Source: Tenrec ecaudatus | Taxonomy: Eukaryota; Chordata; Mammalia; Afrosoricida; Tenrecidae | Assembly (NCBI RefSeq): GCF_050624435.1 | Contig: NC_134546.1 | Coordinates: 9,819,001 to 9,883,000 of the forward strand | Direction of reading: 5' to 3' | DNA length: 64,000 nt | Shown: positions 25,930 to 37,519 of the stretch, piece by piece | How positions within the stretch are numbered: the stretch's first letter is position 1 | Layout: the number at the start of each line of letters is the position of its first letter | The notes under the pieces: model-generated | Told to the model about the DNA's origin: nothing | Databases searched by the model: none | What the model saw: only the letters and a program-made list of their open reading frames with translations | Position numbers and translations under genes: made by a program

Positions 25930-27140
25930 ATTTAACTTTAAAATGTTTATAATAATTTGACCTCTGATTCATTTCATCTATTATAATCTTGTTTTCAAAA
26001 TTGTCCTATTTTTAATCACACTATATTATCTGACATGGCTATATATTAACTACATGGGTGTTATAGTAATGCATTTATTTCTAACCACACAGCCACTTAA
26101 ACTAATTGCAAAGGCATTGCTAGATTGCTTTCTAAATGTTACTTTGTTTTTTCAAAAAAGAATCAGATTATAACAAAAATGTTACATAAAAGAGCTTTAA
26201 AGTTTAACTGTACTTCACCAAAGAAAACACCAAGGTGAATGACGTTTTACTAGATGCATACCAATTTTATATAAGCTAGAGGTAAATTTAACATGAGGTT
26301 AAATAATTATATACAGTAGACGTGTTTTAAGATCTTTGGAGCTCCAAAATTCCTAGGGCTGCAGAAGCCAACATTCTATTTCAGGGATTTGAAATTTAAT
26401 GCTCCTTTAATGTTCTCAGTTGGATGTTGTTATACTGGTATTTCAGATATTTTCTGCAATCTGAATTAAACATTACCTGAATAATGCTGAGCTGACAAAA
26501 AAATTGTAAGTACATCTCTAAAGGGAGCATGACAGTTTAATGCTCTATTGTTTGTTGCCCTGACAAAAACAAATGTTAACAATGAATTCAGAAACCACCT
26601 GGAACGTCCAACTCACAATGAAAGTGCAATGACATACTGTGATACCTGACATCAGTCATTACCAGGCAAAGTTCTCCAAGGAGGCTAAGAAGAGAAGAAA
26701 ACCTTATTATTTGTATGGTTTAAAATGTACTGATACGCCTACCTGACCAAAAATCCTTTCTGGCAATGTATTATATTACCTATGAAAGACAATGTATAAA
26801 CTAATTATTGCTAATGTGTTCCGTAATCTGATTTATAAGAGCAATTCACTCTAAAGAGAACAAGGCTGGACATATATGTCGTGCTTGTGGTGTTCCTGAA
26901 GTATGGAACAAGTGTCTTGTGCAAATACAGTGAGGACGCTGGTTATGAAAACTCTCGCTCTATTAATTTGGTTTTATATTGAGGGGAGAAATCATGAGAT
27001 TTTTAAAAACAGTAACATGGGAGAACCTCTTACTCATTTAGCAGCTGCTAGGAAAACTCAGGAGAACTGTGGGAGAAATTTTTAGTAAGTGCTCAGGGTA
27101 GAAAGTAAAACTCAGAGAACAGTCTTTGAAAAATAATGTA
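25930..27140. other. No feature recognised
   Basis: A repeat-poor stretch. I see no exon; a conserved element cannot be excluded by eye. Confidence 0.4.
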
Positions 27141-27144
27141 CCCC

Positions 27145-28000
27145 TACTCTCTGGGGCTCTGGTGGCAAACCCAACCAACAAGGTCAGCAGTTTGAAACCA
27201 CCAGCTGCTTCTCAGGAGAAAGATGGGGCTTTCTACTCTGTCAAAGAATAACAGTCGACAAAAACTGGACCGTGAGGCTTTGCAGGTTCTTTCCAGTCAG
27301 CGAAGATAAGCATCTCTCTGGATCACTGGCACAAGCGCCGCAAGACATGGGGAGGGAGCGGAGGGGGCAAGAGAATGCCCTCCCACAAGAAGTGGAAGTA
27401 AATGCTGAATGCCCTGCTGCCAACACTAAGATTGGGGCAACAAGTACCAGGCCCTGAGGCTGGATGTAGGGAACTGCCCCTGGGGTGCCAAGTGTGGTAC
27501 CCGCAAAACAAGAATCATCTTTGTTGTCTACAACACATCCAACACGGAAATGGTCGGGCCCGAGACGCTGGTGAAGAACTGCATCGTGCTCATTGACAGC
27601 ACCCGGTCCTGCCACCATGTACTGTCCTTGGCTCGGAAAAAGGGGCCCTAAACTGACTCCTGAAGAGTAAATGGTATTAAATAAAAAGCGATCCATGAAA
27701 ATTCATAAGAAATATGATGAAAGGAAAAAGGATGTAAAAATCAGCAGACTTCTGGAGGTACAGTTCCAGCGGGAAAGCTTCTTGGCTTATCGCTTTGAGG
27801 CCAGGCCAGTGTGGCTAGACTGGAAGGAGCTGGACATCTACCAGAGGAAAATCAAAGCTCAAACAAGCTAATAAATCTTCCCATCCTGGCACATGTATTA
27901 CAGGTGCTTATTCTAAAAGAGAATGTATGTGTGTTACAGTCAAGGACACTCCCAGGAGTAGTTCTACCCTCTCCTATCGGGTCACTTCTCGGGCAGTGAG
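27145..28000 (+). repeat. AfroSINE split by the RPS8 retrocopy
   Basis: The head is at 27150-27264 (GGGGCTCTGGTGGCAAACCC, AGGTCAGCAGTTTGAAACC, GAAAGATGGGGCTTTCTACT). The tail resumes at about 27935-28000 (TTACAGTCAAGGACACTCCC, AGTTCTACCCTCTCCTATCG). The join falls within the SINE motif around TTACAGTC, which appears on both sides. Confidence 0.8.
27265..27925 (+). pseudogene. RPS8: RPS8 processed pseudogene
   Basis: An intronless, damaged copy of the mRNA for ribosomal protein S8 (208 residues when intact). A trace of 5' UTR (TTCTTTCCAGTCAGCG) precedes the lost start codon at about 27306. Recognisable pieces in order: [31 protein letters not shown] with [33 protein letters not shown] followed by a stop; then [20 protein letters not shown] and [16 protein letters not shown] to a stop at 27871. 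About 39 bases of the parent are missing after ANTKIG, and there are several further shifts and stops. It sits inside an AfroSINE, so it is younger than that SINE. No clear poly-A tail remains. Confidence 0.93.
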
Positions 28001-28009
28001 TGGTTTGGT

Positions 28010-28225
28010 CTTCACTCTCAATCCCGGTGATGGACCGGGTTACCGGTTGGGCTGCTAATCATGAAGCCAGCAGTTGGAACCCACCAGCCGGTGGCTCCAC
28101 AGGAGAAAGGAGGCAGTCCGCTCCTGCAGGAAACACCAAGAACAGCTCTAACTGTCCTATACAGTTGTTATGAGTAAGAGTTGACTCTGTGTCAGTGAGT
28201 TTAGTTTTTCGGTTTTGTCCTCTGT
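28010..28225 (+). repeat. AfroSINE, plus strand
   Basis: CAGCAGTTGGAACCCACCAG (B box side), GGCTCCACAGGAGAAAGGAG and the tail TTATGAGTAAGAGTTGACTC, ending in TTTTCGGTTTTG. Confidence 0.82.
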
Positions 28226-28329
28226 AAGAGAAAGGGACAGCAAACTGGTTTCTCCCCAAGAGAATGGCAGGAAAGGGAGGGGAACCAACATCCCAGGTGC
28301 TATGGTCAATCTTCAGTAAGAAATTAATG

Positions 28330-29276
28330 CGATTGGGCCTTGACTAAATTACTCCTTCAACACAAGAACACTTTGTTCTAACAATTCAGCATTCTGTGAT
28401 GCTCACCTTCCCAACACGATCGCTGAAGACAAAACGGGTGCATAAGCAAATGTGATGAAGAAAGCTGATGGTGCCCGGCCATCAAAAGACACAGCATCTG
28501 GAGTCTTAAAAGGCTTGAAGATAAACAAGTGGCCATCTAGCTGAGAAGCAACAAAGCCCGCATGGAAGCACAACAGCTTGTGTAATCATGAAGTGTCGAT
28601 GAGATCAGGTATCAGGCATCTAAGACCCAGATCAAAATCATGCCCAATGTGAATGGGTGGGACAGGCATGGAGTGGAGACCCAATTCCCATCTGTAGACA
28701 ATTAGACATCCCCTCACAGAAGGGTCACAGCGAAGAGATGAGGCACTCAGGGTGCAGTATAGCACAGATGAAACACGTAATTTTCCTCTAGTTCTTTGGG
28801 CTTCCTTCCCCCCACTATCATGACCTCAATTCTGCCTTACAAATTGGATTAGACCAGAGCATGCACACTGCTACAGATAAGAGCCTGAAACACAGGGAAT
28901 CCAGGATCAATAAACCCCTCAGGGCTAACAAGGAGAGTAGAGATACCAGGAGGATTAGGGGAGGGTGGGAGGGAGAAAGGAGCAATTGATCACTAGAATC
29001 AATCTAGAACCCCCTCCCAGGGGGATGAATAACAGAAAAGTGGGTGAGGGTGATAGGGGACGATGTAAGATATGAAAATAATAATCTATAACTTATCAAG
29101 CATTCGTGAGGGGGGGAGGGGGGAAAGAAATGGGGAGCTGATATCAGGGGGTCAAGTGGGAAGAGAATGCTTTGAAAATGATGATGGCAGCATATGTGCA
29201 AATGTGCTTAACACACTGGATGAATGTATGGATTGTTATAAGAGATGTAAGAGCCCCCAATAAAAATAAGGGGAAA
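28330..29276 (+). mobile_element. LINE family A insertion, about 950 bp
   Basis: A longer copy: CACAAGAACACTTTGTTCTA, GATGCTCACCTTCCCAACAC, GGTGCCCGGCCATCAAAAG, then the shared 3' part to CCCCCAATAAAAATAAGGGG. AAATTAATG occurs at 28321-28329 and 29277-29285, and the match extends to 12 bases with one mismatch. Confidence 0.85.
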
Positions 29277-29544
29277 AAATTAATGTGAGCCACACTGATT
29301 ATAGTCAATCATGTAATGAAATATTTATTCCATAATATACTCTATCTTGATTTTCTAACATGGCTTCTATTTTCTATTAATAAAAAATATTAGTATTTTT
29401 ATTAGGCTAGCTGTTGGCCCAATTAGCTTTTAGAAATTCATACTTTCCTCCAGAAACACTAATATCATCAGAAAAGTTTGAATGTGAAGTCTACAGAGTC
29501 TAACAAAACAATGTATTTCTCTTTCATATTCATGATTCTCGAAG

Positions 29545-29755
29545 GAGTCCTGATGGCATATCAAATTACCCACTGAACTACTAACCACAAGGTCAGTAGT
29601 TCAAACCCATCAGCTGCTCTGTGAGAGAAAGATGAGGCAGACTGTCTGCTCCCAGAGAGATTTAGAAGTATCAGATACCCAAAGGGGCTTTTCTATGAGT
29701 TGGCATATGATGGCAGTGGGTTTTGATGGCAATGGGTTTTGGTTTTTGTTTTTAA
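29545..29755 (+). repeat. AfroSINE, plus strand
   Basis: AAGGAGTCCTGATGGCATAT, AAGGTCAGTAGTTCAAACCC, GAGAGAAAGATGAGGCAGAC and GATGGCAGTGGGTTTTG. Confidence 0.85.
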
Positions 29756-29991
29756 ATACATAAGTCTTAACGTTCAAAAGCTCAGTATCGTTGACCTTGA
29801 TGTTCATCTATATACTCATCAACAGAAGGAATGTCTTCCTTTCTATCATATATTCCTCTTTTCGTTTTAGGCCCATTTTAATCACTTTATTATGAGTTTA
29901 ATAGTGAGAAACAGTATTATCATTATTTTATGTTGTTTTAAAATTGGTGTTTTATTATCCCTGCTTCTTTTTTTAAAAGCCAAGGTGCTGG

Positions 29992-30985
29992 TTTATTTGG
30001 GGTTTTTAAAAATCATTTTATTGGGAGCTCATACAACTCTTATCACAATCCATACATACATCCATTGTGTCAAGCACATTTGTACAGGTTGCCATCATCA
30101 TTTTCAAAACATTTTCTTTCTACTTGAGCCCTTGATATCAGCTCATTTCTCCCACTCCTCCCCCAGGTGCTACTTTTTGTGTACTACTTTGTAACAGTTT
30201 CATTGGTATCCACTTCTTGTATCATACAATTTACTTATTCAATCATATTAAGAAGATTTGTGCAATCATTACTACAATCGATTTCAGAACATCATCTCAT
30301 ATTCATTGTTGTCAGTTCTCCATTTCTACCCAACCTCCCCTGATATGCTCCCAGTCAATTATCAACCCAGTTACTGTCCCTATTGATTTACCCACCCTGG
30401 ATTACATATACAGAAATCATACAAGACACAAACAAGAACAAGGCCTGACAACAACGTCAAAATAAAACAAAGAAAAACTTTCATCAAAAATAAAGGAGAA
30501 AATATTAAACGCTGAAACAACTTTAAAATGAGTCAAAAGGGAGATCAAATTATAAAAGTGTTTCATATTAACCTAACTACAACCACCATAATCAACTTTA
30601 CAATGCTCTCTGTCTGGTAACATGGTTATTCACATCCCTCAACTGTGGTCAGAGGGGCTTCACCAGGGCTTAAATCATGGTGGGGACCCTGCAAATGATT
30701 TCTTGGGTGTTCATGGTCATCTATAGCCTTCTGCAAACCTTATGTCCAGATATCATTAAGCTCTGATATCGATATCTTAAACTCTGATATCGTTCCCTCC
30801 TTCAGATTTGGATTTTATTATTTATAATCCTTTGATCACACAGGCTGGTGTGCTTCTTCCATGTGGGCTTAGCTGACACCTCGCTTAGAGGGCTGCTTGT
30901 TGGAAGACAAGCCCTGAAGACCCCAGGGCACTATCTGGTTTCTTCACCACACCTTGCACCCACATCTTCATTGATCTCTTCATCT
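29992..30985 (-). mobile_element. LINE family A (variant), minus strand
   Basis: Opens with TTTTATTGGGAGCTCATACA and CATTTTCTTTCTACTTGAGC, then TTTGTGCAATCATTACTACA and CACACAGGCTGGTGTGCTTC. The middle (30215-30620) differs from the other copies, so this is a longer or different subfamily. The right boundary with the next element is approximate. Confidence 0.7.
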
Positions 30986-30989
30986 GCAT

Positions 30990-32312
30990 AGCATTTTTAT
31001 CTTGAGCTTACTGTTTGTAAACACATCTCACAGTTCATTTCTCAGCAGCTTGATAATATTCTTCAAAATGAGTATTGATGACAAACCCAGGTACAAGGAA
31101 ATAAGAAGTGATCCAAAATTGATGGCAAAGAGGATGTAAGAGGCCTGGTAGGGTTTGAGCGAGGGTAATGTAACCAAGAGGAAATGCTGAAACCCAAATG
31201 AAGGCTGAGCATGATAGTGGGACAAGAGGAAAGTAAAAGGAAACAGAGGAAAGAGTTAGGAGGTAAAGGGTATTTGTAGATGTCTAAATACAGGCATGTA
31301 CATATGTAAATATATTTATTTATAATGAGGAGATAAATCTATGTGCATATATTTATAGGTTTAGTACTAAGGTAGTAGATGGACATTGGGCCACCACTCA
31401 GTTACTCCCATCAGTGCAAGAACACTTTGTTCTATTAAACTGGCATTCCGTGATGCTCACCTTCCCAATACAATCACTGAAGACAAATGTGTGCATAAGC
31501 ATATGTGGTGAAGAAAGCTGCTTGTTATCTAAAGATATAGCATAGGGGTCTTAAAGGCTTAAAGGTAAACAAGAAGCCACCTAGCTCAGGAGCAACAAAG
31601 CCCACTATGGAAGAAGTACACCAGCCTGTGAGATCACGAGGTGTCAAAGGGATCAGGTATCAAGCATTAAGGAATAAAAATCACATCATTGTGAATGAGA
31701 GTGGGGACCCAAAGGCCATTTGTGGGAAACTGGACATCCCCTTACTGAAGGGTCGCGAGGAGGAGACGAGCCAGTCGGTGTAGTGTAGCAACGATGAAAC
31801 ATACAACTTTCCTCTAGTTCCTAAATACTTCCTTCATCCCCACCCCCACCCCCAATTATCATGATCCCAATTCTACCTTACAAATCTGACTAGACCGGAG
31901 GATGTACTCTGGTACAGATGGGAACTGGAAACACAAGGAATCCAGAACAGATGAACCCCTCAGGGCCAGTGGTGAGAGTGGCGATACCGAAAGGGTGGAG
32001 CAAAGGTGGGGTAGAAAGGGGGAACCAATTACAAGGATCTACATATAACCTCCTCTCTGGAGGAAAGACAACAGAAAAGTGGGTGAAGGGAGACGTCGGA
32101 CAGTGTAAGATATGACAAAATAATAATGACTTGTAAACTATCAAGGGTTCATCAGGGATGGGGGAATGGGGTCAGAGGGGGAAAATGAGGAACTAAACCA
32201 AGGGCTCAAGCAGAAAGCAGATGTTTTGCGATGATGATGGCAACAAATGTACTTGACATGATGGATAGATTGTGATAAGTGTTGTAGAAGCCCCCAATAA
32301 ATGATTTAAAAA
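30990..32312 (+). mobile_element. LINE family A, longest copy, plus strand
   Basis: Runs from TTATCTTGAGCTTACTG through CAGCTTGATAATATTCTTC, CAAGAACACTTTGTTCTATT, GAAGAAGTACACCAGCCTGT and ACATATAACCTCCTCTCTGG to CCCCCAATAAATGATTT. It lies head-to-head with the copy at 29992-30985. It is mostly non-coding LINE 3' sequence; no open frame survives. Confidence 0.8.
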
Positions 32313-32314
32313 AT

Positions 32315-33325
32315 GAGTAGTGACGAATTACTATGCATTTTAAAAAGAAGTAAGTTTTTCTGACATAAAACAAGTCAATTTTGTTTGGCTATTGGTTTGA
32401 TACTGATAATTATCTTTGTCAATTATATTAGAAGGTAATATTTTATCTAAAATTGTAAACTGAATGAGCAAGTAAGTTGTCTTTAGGTTTTAGTAGAAAC
32501 ACTGAAAATATATGAAAGCAAAGTATTTTATCCTTTTTCTTTTATTTTTTCTCTTGCTGTTGTTTGCTTGCTTTCCCTTGCTTGTTTTTTTTTTTCCTTC
32601 TTCTTCTTCCTCTTTATTGTTTTCTTTTTGCAAGTTTTTTTGTCTTGTTTTGCTTTGCTTCTTTGGCTCCCACCTGACTGGAGACAAAAGTCATGCTCAC
32701 ACAGCCCAGCCACACTTGTATCTCGGGCAGCCTACTCACTGGGTAAAGGTTACCACCTGATCTCTCATAGGCAGCAGAGAACAGCTAGATCCTCCCTCCA
32801 CTGTGCTCCAGGAGCAGGGAACAGAGAAATGCACACGTGCTCACAGGAGGCAGGTGGTGAGTGCCTAAGCGCACACCAGCACACATTCATCAATTAATAC
32901 AACAGTGCTACAATGTCTCAGACACAACAGACCATTCCTGTTTGCTCACAGAAAGAAAAACAAGTGACCAAAATATACAGCAAAACACCTCCCTGGGCGA
33001 TTAGAACTACCTGGTAAGCAAGAAAATGGCTATCAAATCCTTCCCATGGATTGAAAGAAGATGGAAAATGCTACCGGTAAAACTTTAAAAGGATTCTGGA
33101 AAATGCTACAAAAACAAACTAAGAAGAGAGATGAAAATTTAGAAACCATACAAAAACAGCAAATAGAAATCCAGACTAAAAACAGAAAACCAGAGATAAC
33201 AACTTGTAAGTGAAGAAAATTATGAAGTAAAAGGAGGGAATAAATAGTATAGTTATCAAACTTCCAAATGGAGAAGAAATCACACCAATTTCAAGATAGG
33301 TCAGATTGTTTTAAACTTCAGAAAT
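32315..33325. other. No gene; pyrimidine-rich tract inside
   Basis: 32530-32660 is a long T/C tract (CTTCTTCTTCC, TTTTTTTTTTCC), which produces meaningless Lys- or Phe-rich open frames. The rest is unassigned, with an A-rich stretch from 33030 that may be the decayed start of the L1 that follows. Confidence 0.45.
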
Positions 33326-33747
33326 TAATAAACAGTAACCTCAAACAAAATCAACCTTCTCATCAGAATTAAAGAGGGAAATCAATTACAATAGCATCTA
33401 AGGAATAAAATACCTCGGAATAAACTAACAAGAATTGTGAGGCTTTAGACAATGAAACATAAAGTACTGCTGGAAGGGGGCTTAAATAAATGGGTGGGAA
33501 TATTGTTAAGATGTCAGTCATACTCTATACGTTCAACACAAGCCAAGAGGCCAAGAATAGCTAGAGCAATGTTAAAAGAAGAAAGAAGACTCACACTCTG
33601 TAATTTTAAATTATATTACATAGTTACACTAATCGATACATCCTGGTATTATGGGTATAACAGTTAATTAGACCAGTGGAACATAATTAAAAGTTCAAGG
33701 GTCTATTTGGTGGGGTGAAAGAGCCTCTTCAATAAATGGTTCTAGGA

Positions 33748-34601
33748 CGATTACAAGAATCTACATATAACCTCCTCCCTGGGGGACGGACAACAGAAAA
33801 GTGGGTGAGGGGAGACGTCAGATGGTGCAAGATATGACAAAATAATAATTTATAAATTATCAAGTGTCCGGAGCCATGAGGCCTGGCCATTACTTGGAAT
33901 TTATTAGCCTGAGCTCTGGGTATTCTTCCACCCCAGCCTACATGACAGAGCACTGCACCTGTGTTTGATGTACTTAGCTTGCCAGACATAGGTAAGGAAG
34001 TCCCTATCTGTCTGTACGATTCTGTTCTGCAGTCACTATTCCCAGAACGAACTCTGCTCGCAACCTTGGGTAAACATGTGTGTAATGATTATATATAAGC
34101 ACCTGCATCTTGCTTCCCCCACTATTGTTCTCAGGGAAACATCTGCAACTTGCTTCCCCCACTATTGTTCTCAGGGAAACATCTGTGGCTTGTTTCCCTT
34201 TCCCTGGCCTATATAAACTGTAACTTTCCACTCAATAAACAAGACTTGATCAGGCTATTGTCTTGTCTCCATTTCCCAAGTCTCTGTCCTCCCAATTCCC
34301 ACTACCCCCTCCAGGGTTCCCGTTGAAGTTCCTGCAGGTCGGGACAATCAAGGGTTCATGAGAAAAGGGGGAGCAGGGAGTGGGGGGAATGAGGAGCTGA
34401 TGCCAAGGGCTTAAGTGGAGAGCAAATGTTTTGAGAACGATGAGGGAAATGATTATACAAATGTGCTTTACACAATTGATGTATGTATGGATTGTGATAA
34501 GAGTTGCATGAGCCCCTAATAAAATGATTTTAAAAGAAAAAGAACCCTAAATATATATAGATATATACACAACTAAACATTGTCCAATTCAAAAAAATAA
34601 A
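33748..34601 (+). mobile_element. LINE family A insertion inside the old L1, 17-bp target duplication
   Basis: Starts CGATTACAAGAATCTACATA and carries the CCTAATAAAATGATTTT signal at about 34517. About 70 extra bases then run to a second A-rich end (CAAAAAAATAAA). AATAAATGGTTCTAGGA (17 bp) is exact at 33731-33747 and 34602-34618. The copy is itself interrupted by an LTR. Confidence 0.93.
33865..34346 (+). mobile_element. Solo LTR (482 bp) with perfect 6-bp target duplication
   Basis: Begins TGTCCGGAGCC and ends GGTCGGGACA. ATCAAG flanks it exactly at 33859-33864 and 34347-34352. It has a TATA box (CCTATATAAAC, about 34207) and AATAAA (about 34235), as expected for an LTR promoter and poly-A signal. 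A 40-bp unit is tandemly doubled at about 34111-34190 (TGCTTCCCCCACTATTGTTC occurs twice). A 6-bp duplication suggests a class II (betaretrovirus-like) element. No viral genes remain. Confidence 0.93.
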
Positions 34602-36238
34602 AATAAATGGTTCTAGGAGAACTGGAGTCCCAAAAGAGAAAAATGAAACCGGATCCATGCCTCATGCCATACATATATAGGGACACTAAAACCACAAAAT
34701 ACTTACAAGAAAGATCAAGAGCATTATTGTTGGGAATAACTTTCAACGGTAAATTATCTAATATAATAGCAAAAGCATAGAAATCAAAAGGCAAAAATAT
34801 GAGATATAATAAAAATGAAAAACTTTCACTTGGCAAAATACTTTACCAAAAAAAAGTGAAAAGACAGTTATTAACTAGGAGAATATCTTTGGAAATAATA
34901 TGTCCTACAAGAATCCAATATATATATAACTGTGACAACTTAACAATAAAAATACAACCCAATCATAAAATGGGCAACGAACCTAAATACATATTTAACC
35001 AAAGATATGATAGGTATCTAAATGGCTACCAAACATATGAAAAGATGCTCAGCTTCATTTGTCATCAGAGAGATAGCTAATCAAAACCACAAGATAGCAT
35101 TTCACTCCCAGGATGGCTAAGCTTTAAATACAAGCAAACAAAAAAACAAAAAGTTGATGAGACTGTGGAGAAACTGGAACCCATATCCATTGCTACTTAA
35201 TGCAAAATGCCCTCTTGATAATGCTACAATGTAGACTGAGCTAGAATACATTATAATGAATTACATAACCCATTCACGAAAGAGCAAACATTGCGTGACT
35301 TTTCTTAGATAAAAATAAGAAGCAAATGTATAGAGACCAAAGTTTATTGGCAATTGCCAGGGGCAAAAGCAAGGGAAAATAGGAAGGGGTGTTAATTGTG
35401 ATGGGGGGAAAAAAATCACATTTATTAAGGGTTGGATTTCACAGCCAATTCTAACTGCTCTTAATAAGATGCACATCTGTAAAGAGCTGAACTGGCAAAA
35501 ACTGAATTACAGATATATTTACAATGATTTTTAAAAGCAAAAAACAGCAGCAGCGGAGACCAGTTATGGACAGGTGAATACCTCAGAAGATTTGGTCCTT
35601 GGTTTGGAGGTTTAGGGTCATGGCTTCATGGGACATTCCAGTTCTTAAACATGTTATTGGCCTAATCACATGTTTCATGCTTCTGTTCTACCTCCTACTG
35701 GGGTTCTAAAAACTTGCAAGCAGCCGTCCAAAGCAAGGCAGGTGGTCTCCATTCGCCTAAAGAAACAGAGGAAGGGCCAGGAGTAGTACAGGGAAGGTGT
35801 GGCTAACAGCCTCCATGAACAAGTAACGGCCTTGTTTGCCATGAGGCCATCACTGGATGGTGCCGCTACTGAGCGTGTTGAAGGTAACAGCTGTTGTTCT
35901 AAAGCTGAGGAGCCCCTGTGCCCCAGTTAGTAGTTATTACCTACCTTCTCCTCCTCTCGAGAAAATTCTTCACATGAAATTTACAAATAGCCAGTATAGT
36001 TGTCTCCTGAGCGAACTATTAAGTTCTATGAAGAATATTCACGATACCATGCTTTCAACTTTTCTGTATTTTTTCTTTAATGCAACAGGGAGGGATAAGC
36101 AGGGAGCTAAATTTAAAAGCAAAGAGAGTCCGTCACTGCTCACAGGTGCAAACGCAAATGAAGAAAGCCAAAGACTCAAAGGAGAAATTAGTCCACAGGC
36201 CAAATCACAGCCCATAGGAGCCACACAGCTTCTTCAGT

Positions 36239-36429
36239 CAGTGGTTCTCAGCCTTCCGAATGCCGTGACCCTTGATCGTTCCTCATATGGTGGTGAGCCC
36301 CAAAACCATAGCATTCCTTTCAGTGCTACTTCTTAACTGTCATTTTGCTACTGCTATGAATCGGGCGACCCCTGTGAAAGGGTTGTTCGACCCCCAAAGG
36401 GGTTGTGACCCACAGGTTGAGAACTGCTG
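36239..36429. mobile_element. SPIN-type hAT mini-transposon, 191 bp
   Basis: Ends CAGTGGTTCTCAGCCTTCC and CAGGTTGAGAACTGCTG. Inside are GTGCTACTTCTTAACTGTC, GAATCGGGCGACCCCTGTGA and the GTTCGACCCCCAAAGGGG core. Flanking octamers do not match. Confidence 0.88.
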
Positions 36430-36508
36430 ACCTAGAAGGTCCTGGATAGAAGTAGAGAAAGATGTAGAACAAAATTCAGTTCCTTGGCACCTGTACATAA
36501 TTCTTTAG

Positions 36509-36509
<1 letters not shown>

Positions 36510-36539
<30 letters not shown>
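36510..36539. repeat. (CA)n microsatellite
   Basis: Fifteen uninterrupted CA units. Confidence 0.95.
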
Positions 36540-36541
<2 letters not shown>

Positions 36542-36950
36542 TTCAGTTCCTACAAAAGGCCAGACTTACCGAGTCAATAGAGACAAGCGAAATCCCTGGA
36601 ACTATTGCTCTGAGCTACCCACTGAACTTGGCACAGAAGCTATTTCTTGGAGTCATATTTCAGAAAAATAATAGACTGACTTATGAAACAAACACTATCA
36701 CATGTGCTCTGATAAACAATTAAGTAAATGAGACTGAACGGTCAGCAGTTATCGAAAAACAAATGTGAGAAGGCAAGGAGAGGAAGGGGAACAAGGTCAA
36801 AGGAAACGGAACACACAGAATGGGAAGAATGGGAAGGCTGACACTGAAAATTATAACCACTGTCACAGAAGAACTTGTACAAAAGTTGTTGAATGAGGGC
36901 CCAACTTGCTGTGTAATATTCAAAATACATAAGTAAAAAGGGGCAACATG

Positions 36951-37515
36951 CTAATTGCTAATGATGGATGTTAGACTGAGAAACTTCTGACTGTTCTATG
37001 TGTGGTTGAAATTTCCCCTCCACAAAGGTTAATAAAATTCTTCAAGTGTGGAAAGGGCTTTATAAAAGCTGAAGCATTTGCAGAGAGCCAGGTGGAATGG
37101 CCAAGATTTCAACAGGCAGACCTAGGGGATGAGACTGCAAGTTGGGGATAAAGCCTATATGAAAATATAGATAAGCAGGGCATATCTGAGAAACAGCAGT
37201 AACTTGGCTATCGTATAAGACAGATTATGTAGATGAACATGTTTGATGAGATTTCCCCTCTTGCCTGTAGCCTTCACTTCAGAATGTTATCTGTTGTATG
37301 TTACCATTTTGCATGTTATCATTTTACACATTCATTTCTTCATCTCCCACTCCTCCTACGCTGCCCCTGCACTATGCCTCTCTTTACTGCCCAAAGTCTA
37401 GATCTTCTCATGCCCTTCACCTCTCATGAACCATAAATTGAACCATTTCAAATTCAACATGCACATTTCTTTTTAAACAACGGGCATACTTAGGCACATT
37501 TGCAGGAAAATTATC
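36951..37515. other. No feature recognised
   Basis: Unassigned intronic DNA. Confidence 0.4.
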
Positions 37516-37519
37516 ATGT

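Larger units (their letters stand above)
33330..35500 (+). repeat. Old L1: end of ORF2 and 3' UTR, interrupted
   Basis: Left part 33330-33747: CAATTACAATAGCATCTAAG, AATAAAATACCTCGGAATAA, ATATTGTTAAGATGTCAGTC. Right part 34619-35500: AAGTGAAAAGACAGTTATTA, AAAATGGGCAACGAACCTAA, GAAAAGATGCTCAGCTTCAT, GAGACTGTGGAGAAACTGGA. The order is that of mammalian L1 ORF2. Stops are frequent, so it is dead. A younger LINE separates the two parts. Confidence 0.9.
35560..36950 (+). repeat. Old dispersed repeat, also at 58780-59300
   Basis: TCCTGGATAGAAGTAGAGAA, GATGTAGAACAAAATTCAG and GTACAAAAGTTGTTGAATGA have clear counterparts at 58915-59260. The upstream part (GGTTTGGAGGTTTAGGGTCA, CATGGGACATTCC) probably belongs to the same repeat. 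A SPIN element and a CA microsatellite interrupt it. The family name is unknown to me. An open frame at 35857-36336 falls inside it and is not a gene. Confidence 0.5.

Noticed and set aside
27241..27696. Minus-strand open frame of 151 codons
   Set aside because: It is the antisense of the RPS8 pseudogene.
32512..32897. Several overlapping open frames rich in Phe/Leu or Lys
   Set aside because: Caused by a long pyrimidine tract; no gene signal.
35857..36336. 159-codon plus-strand open frame
   Set aside because: Lies within an old dispersed repeat and runs into a SPIN element.
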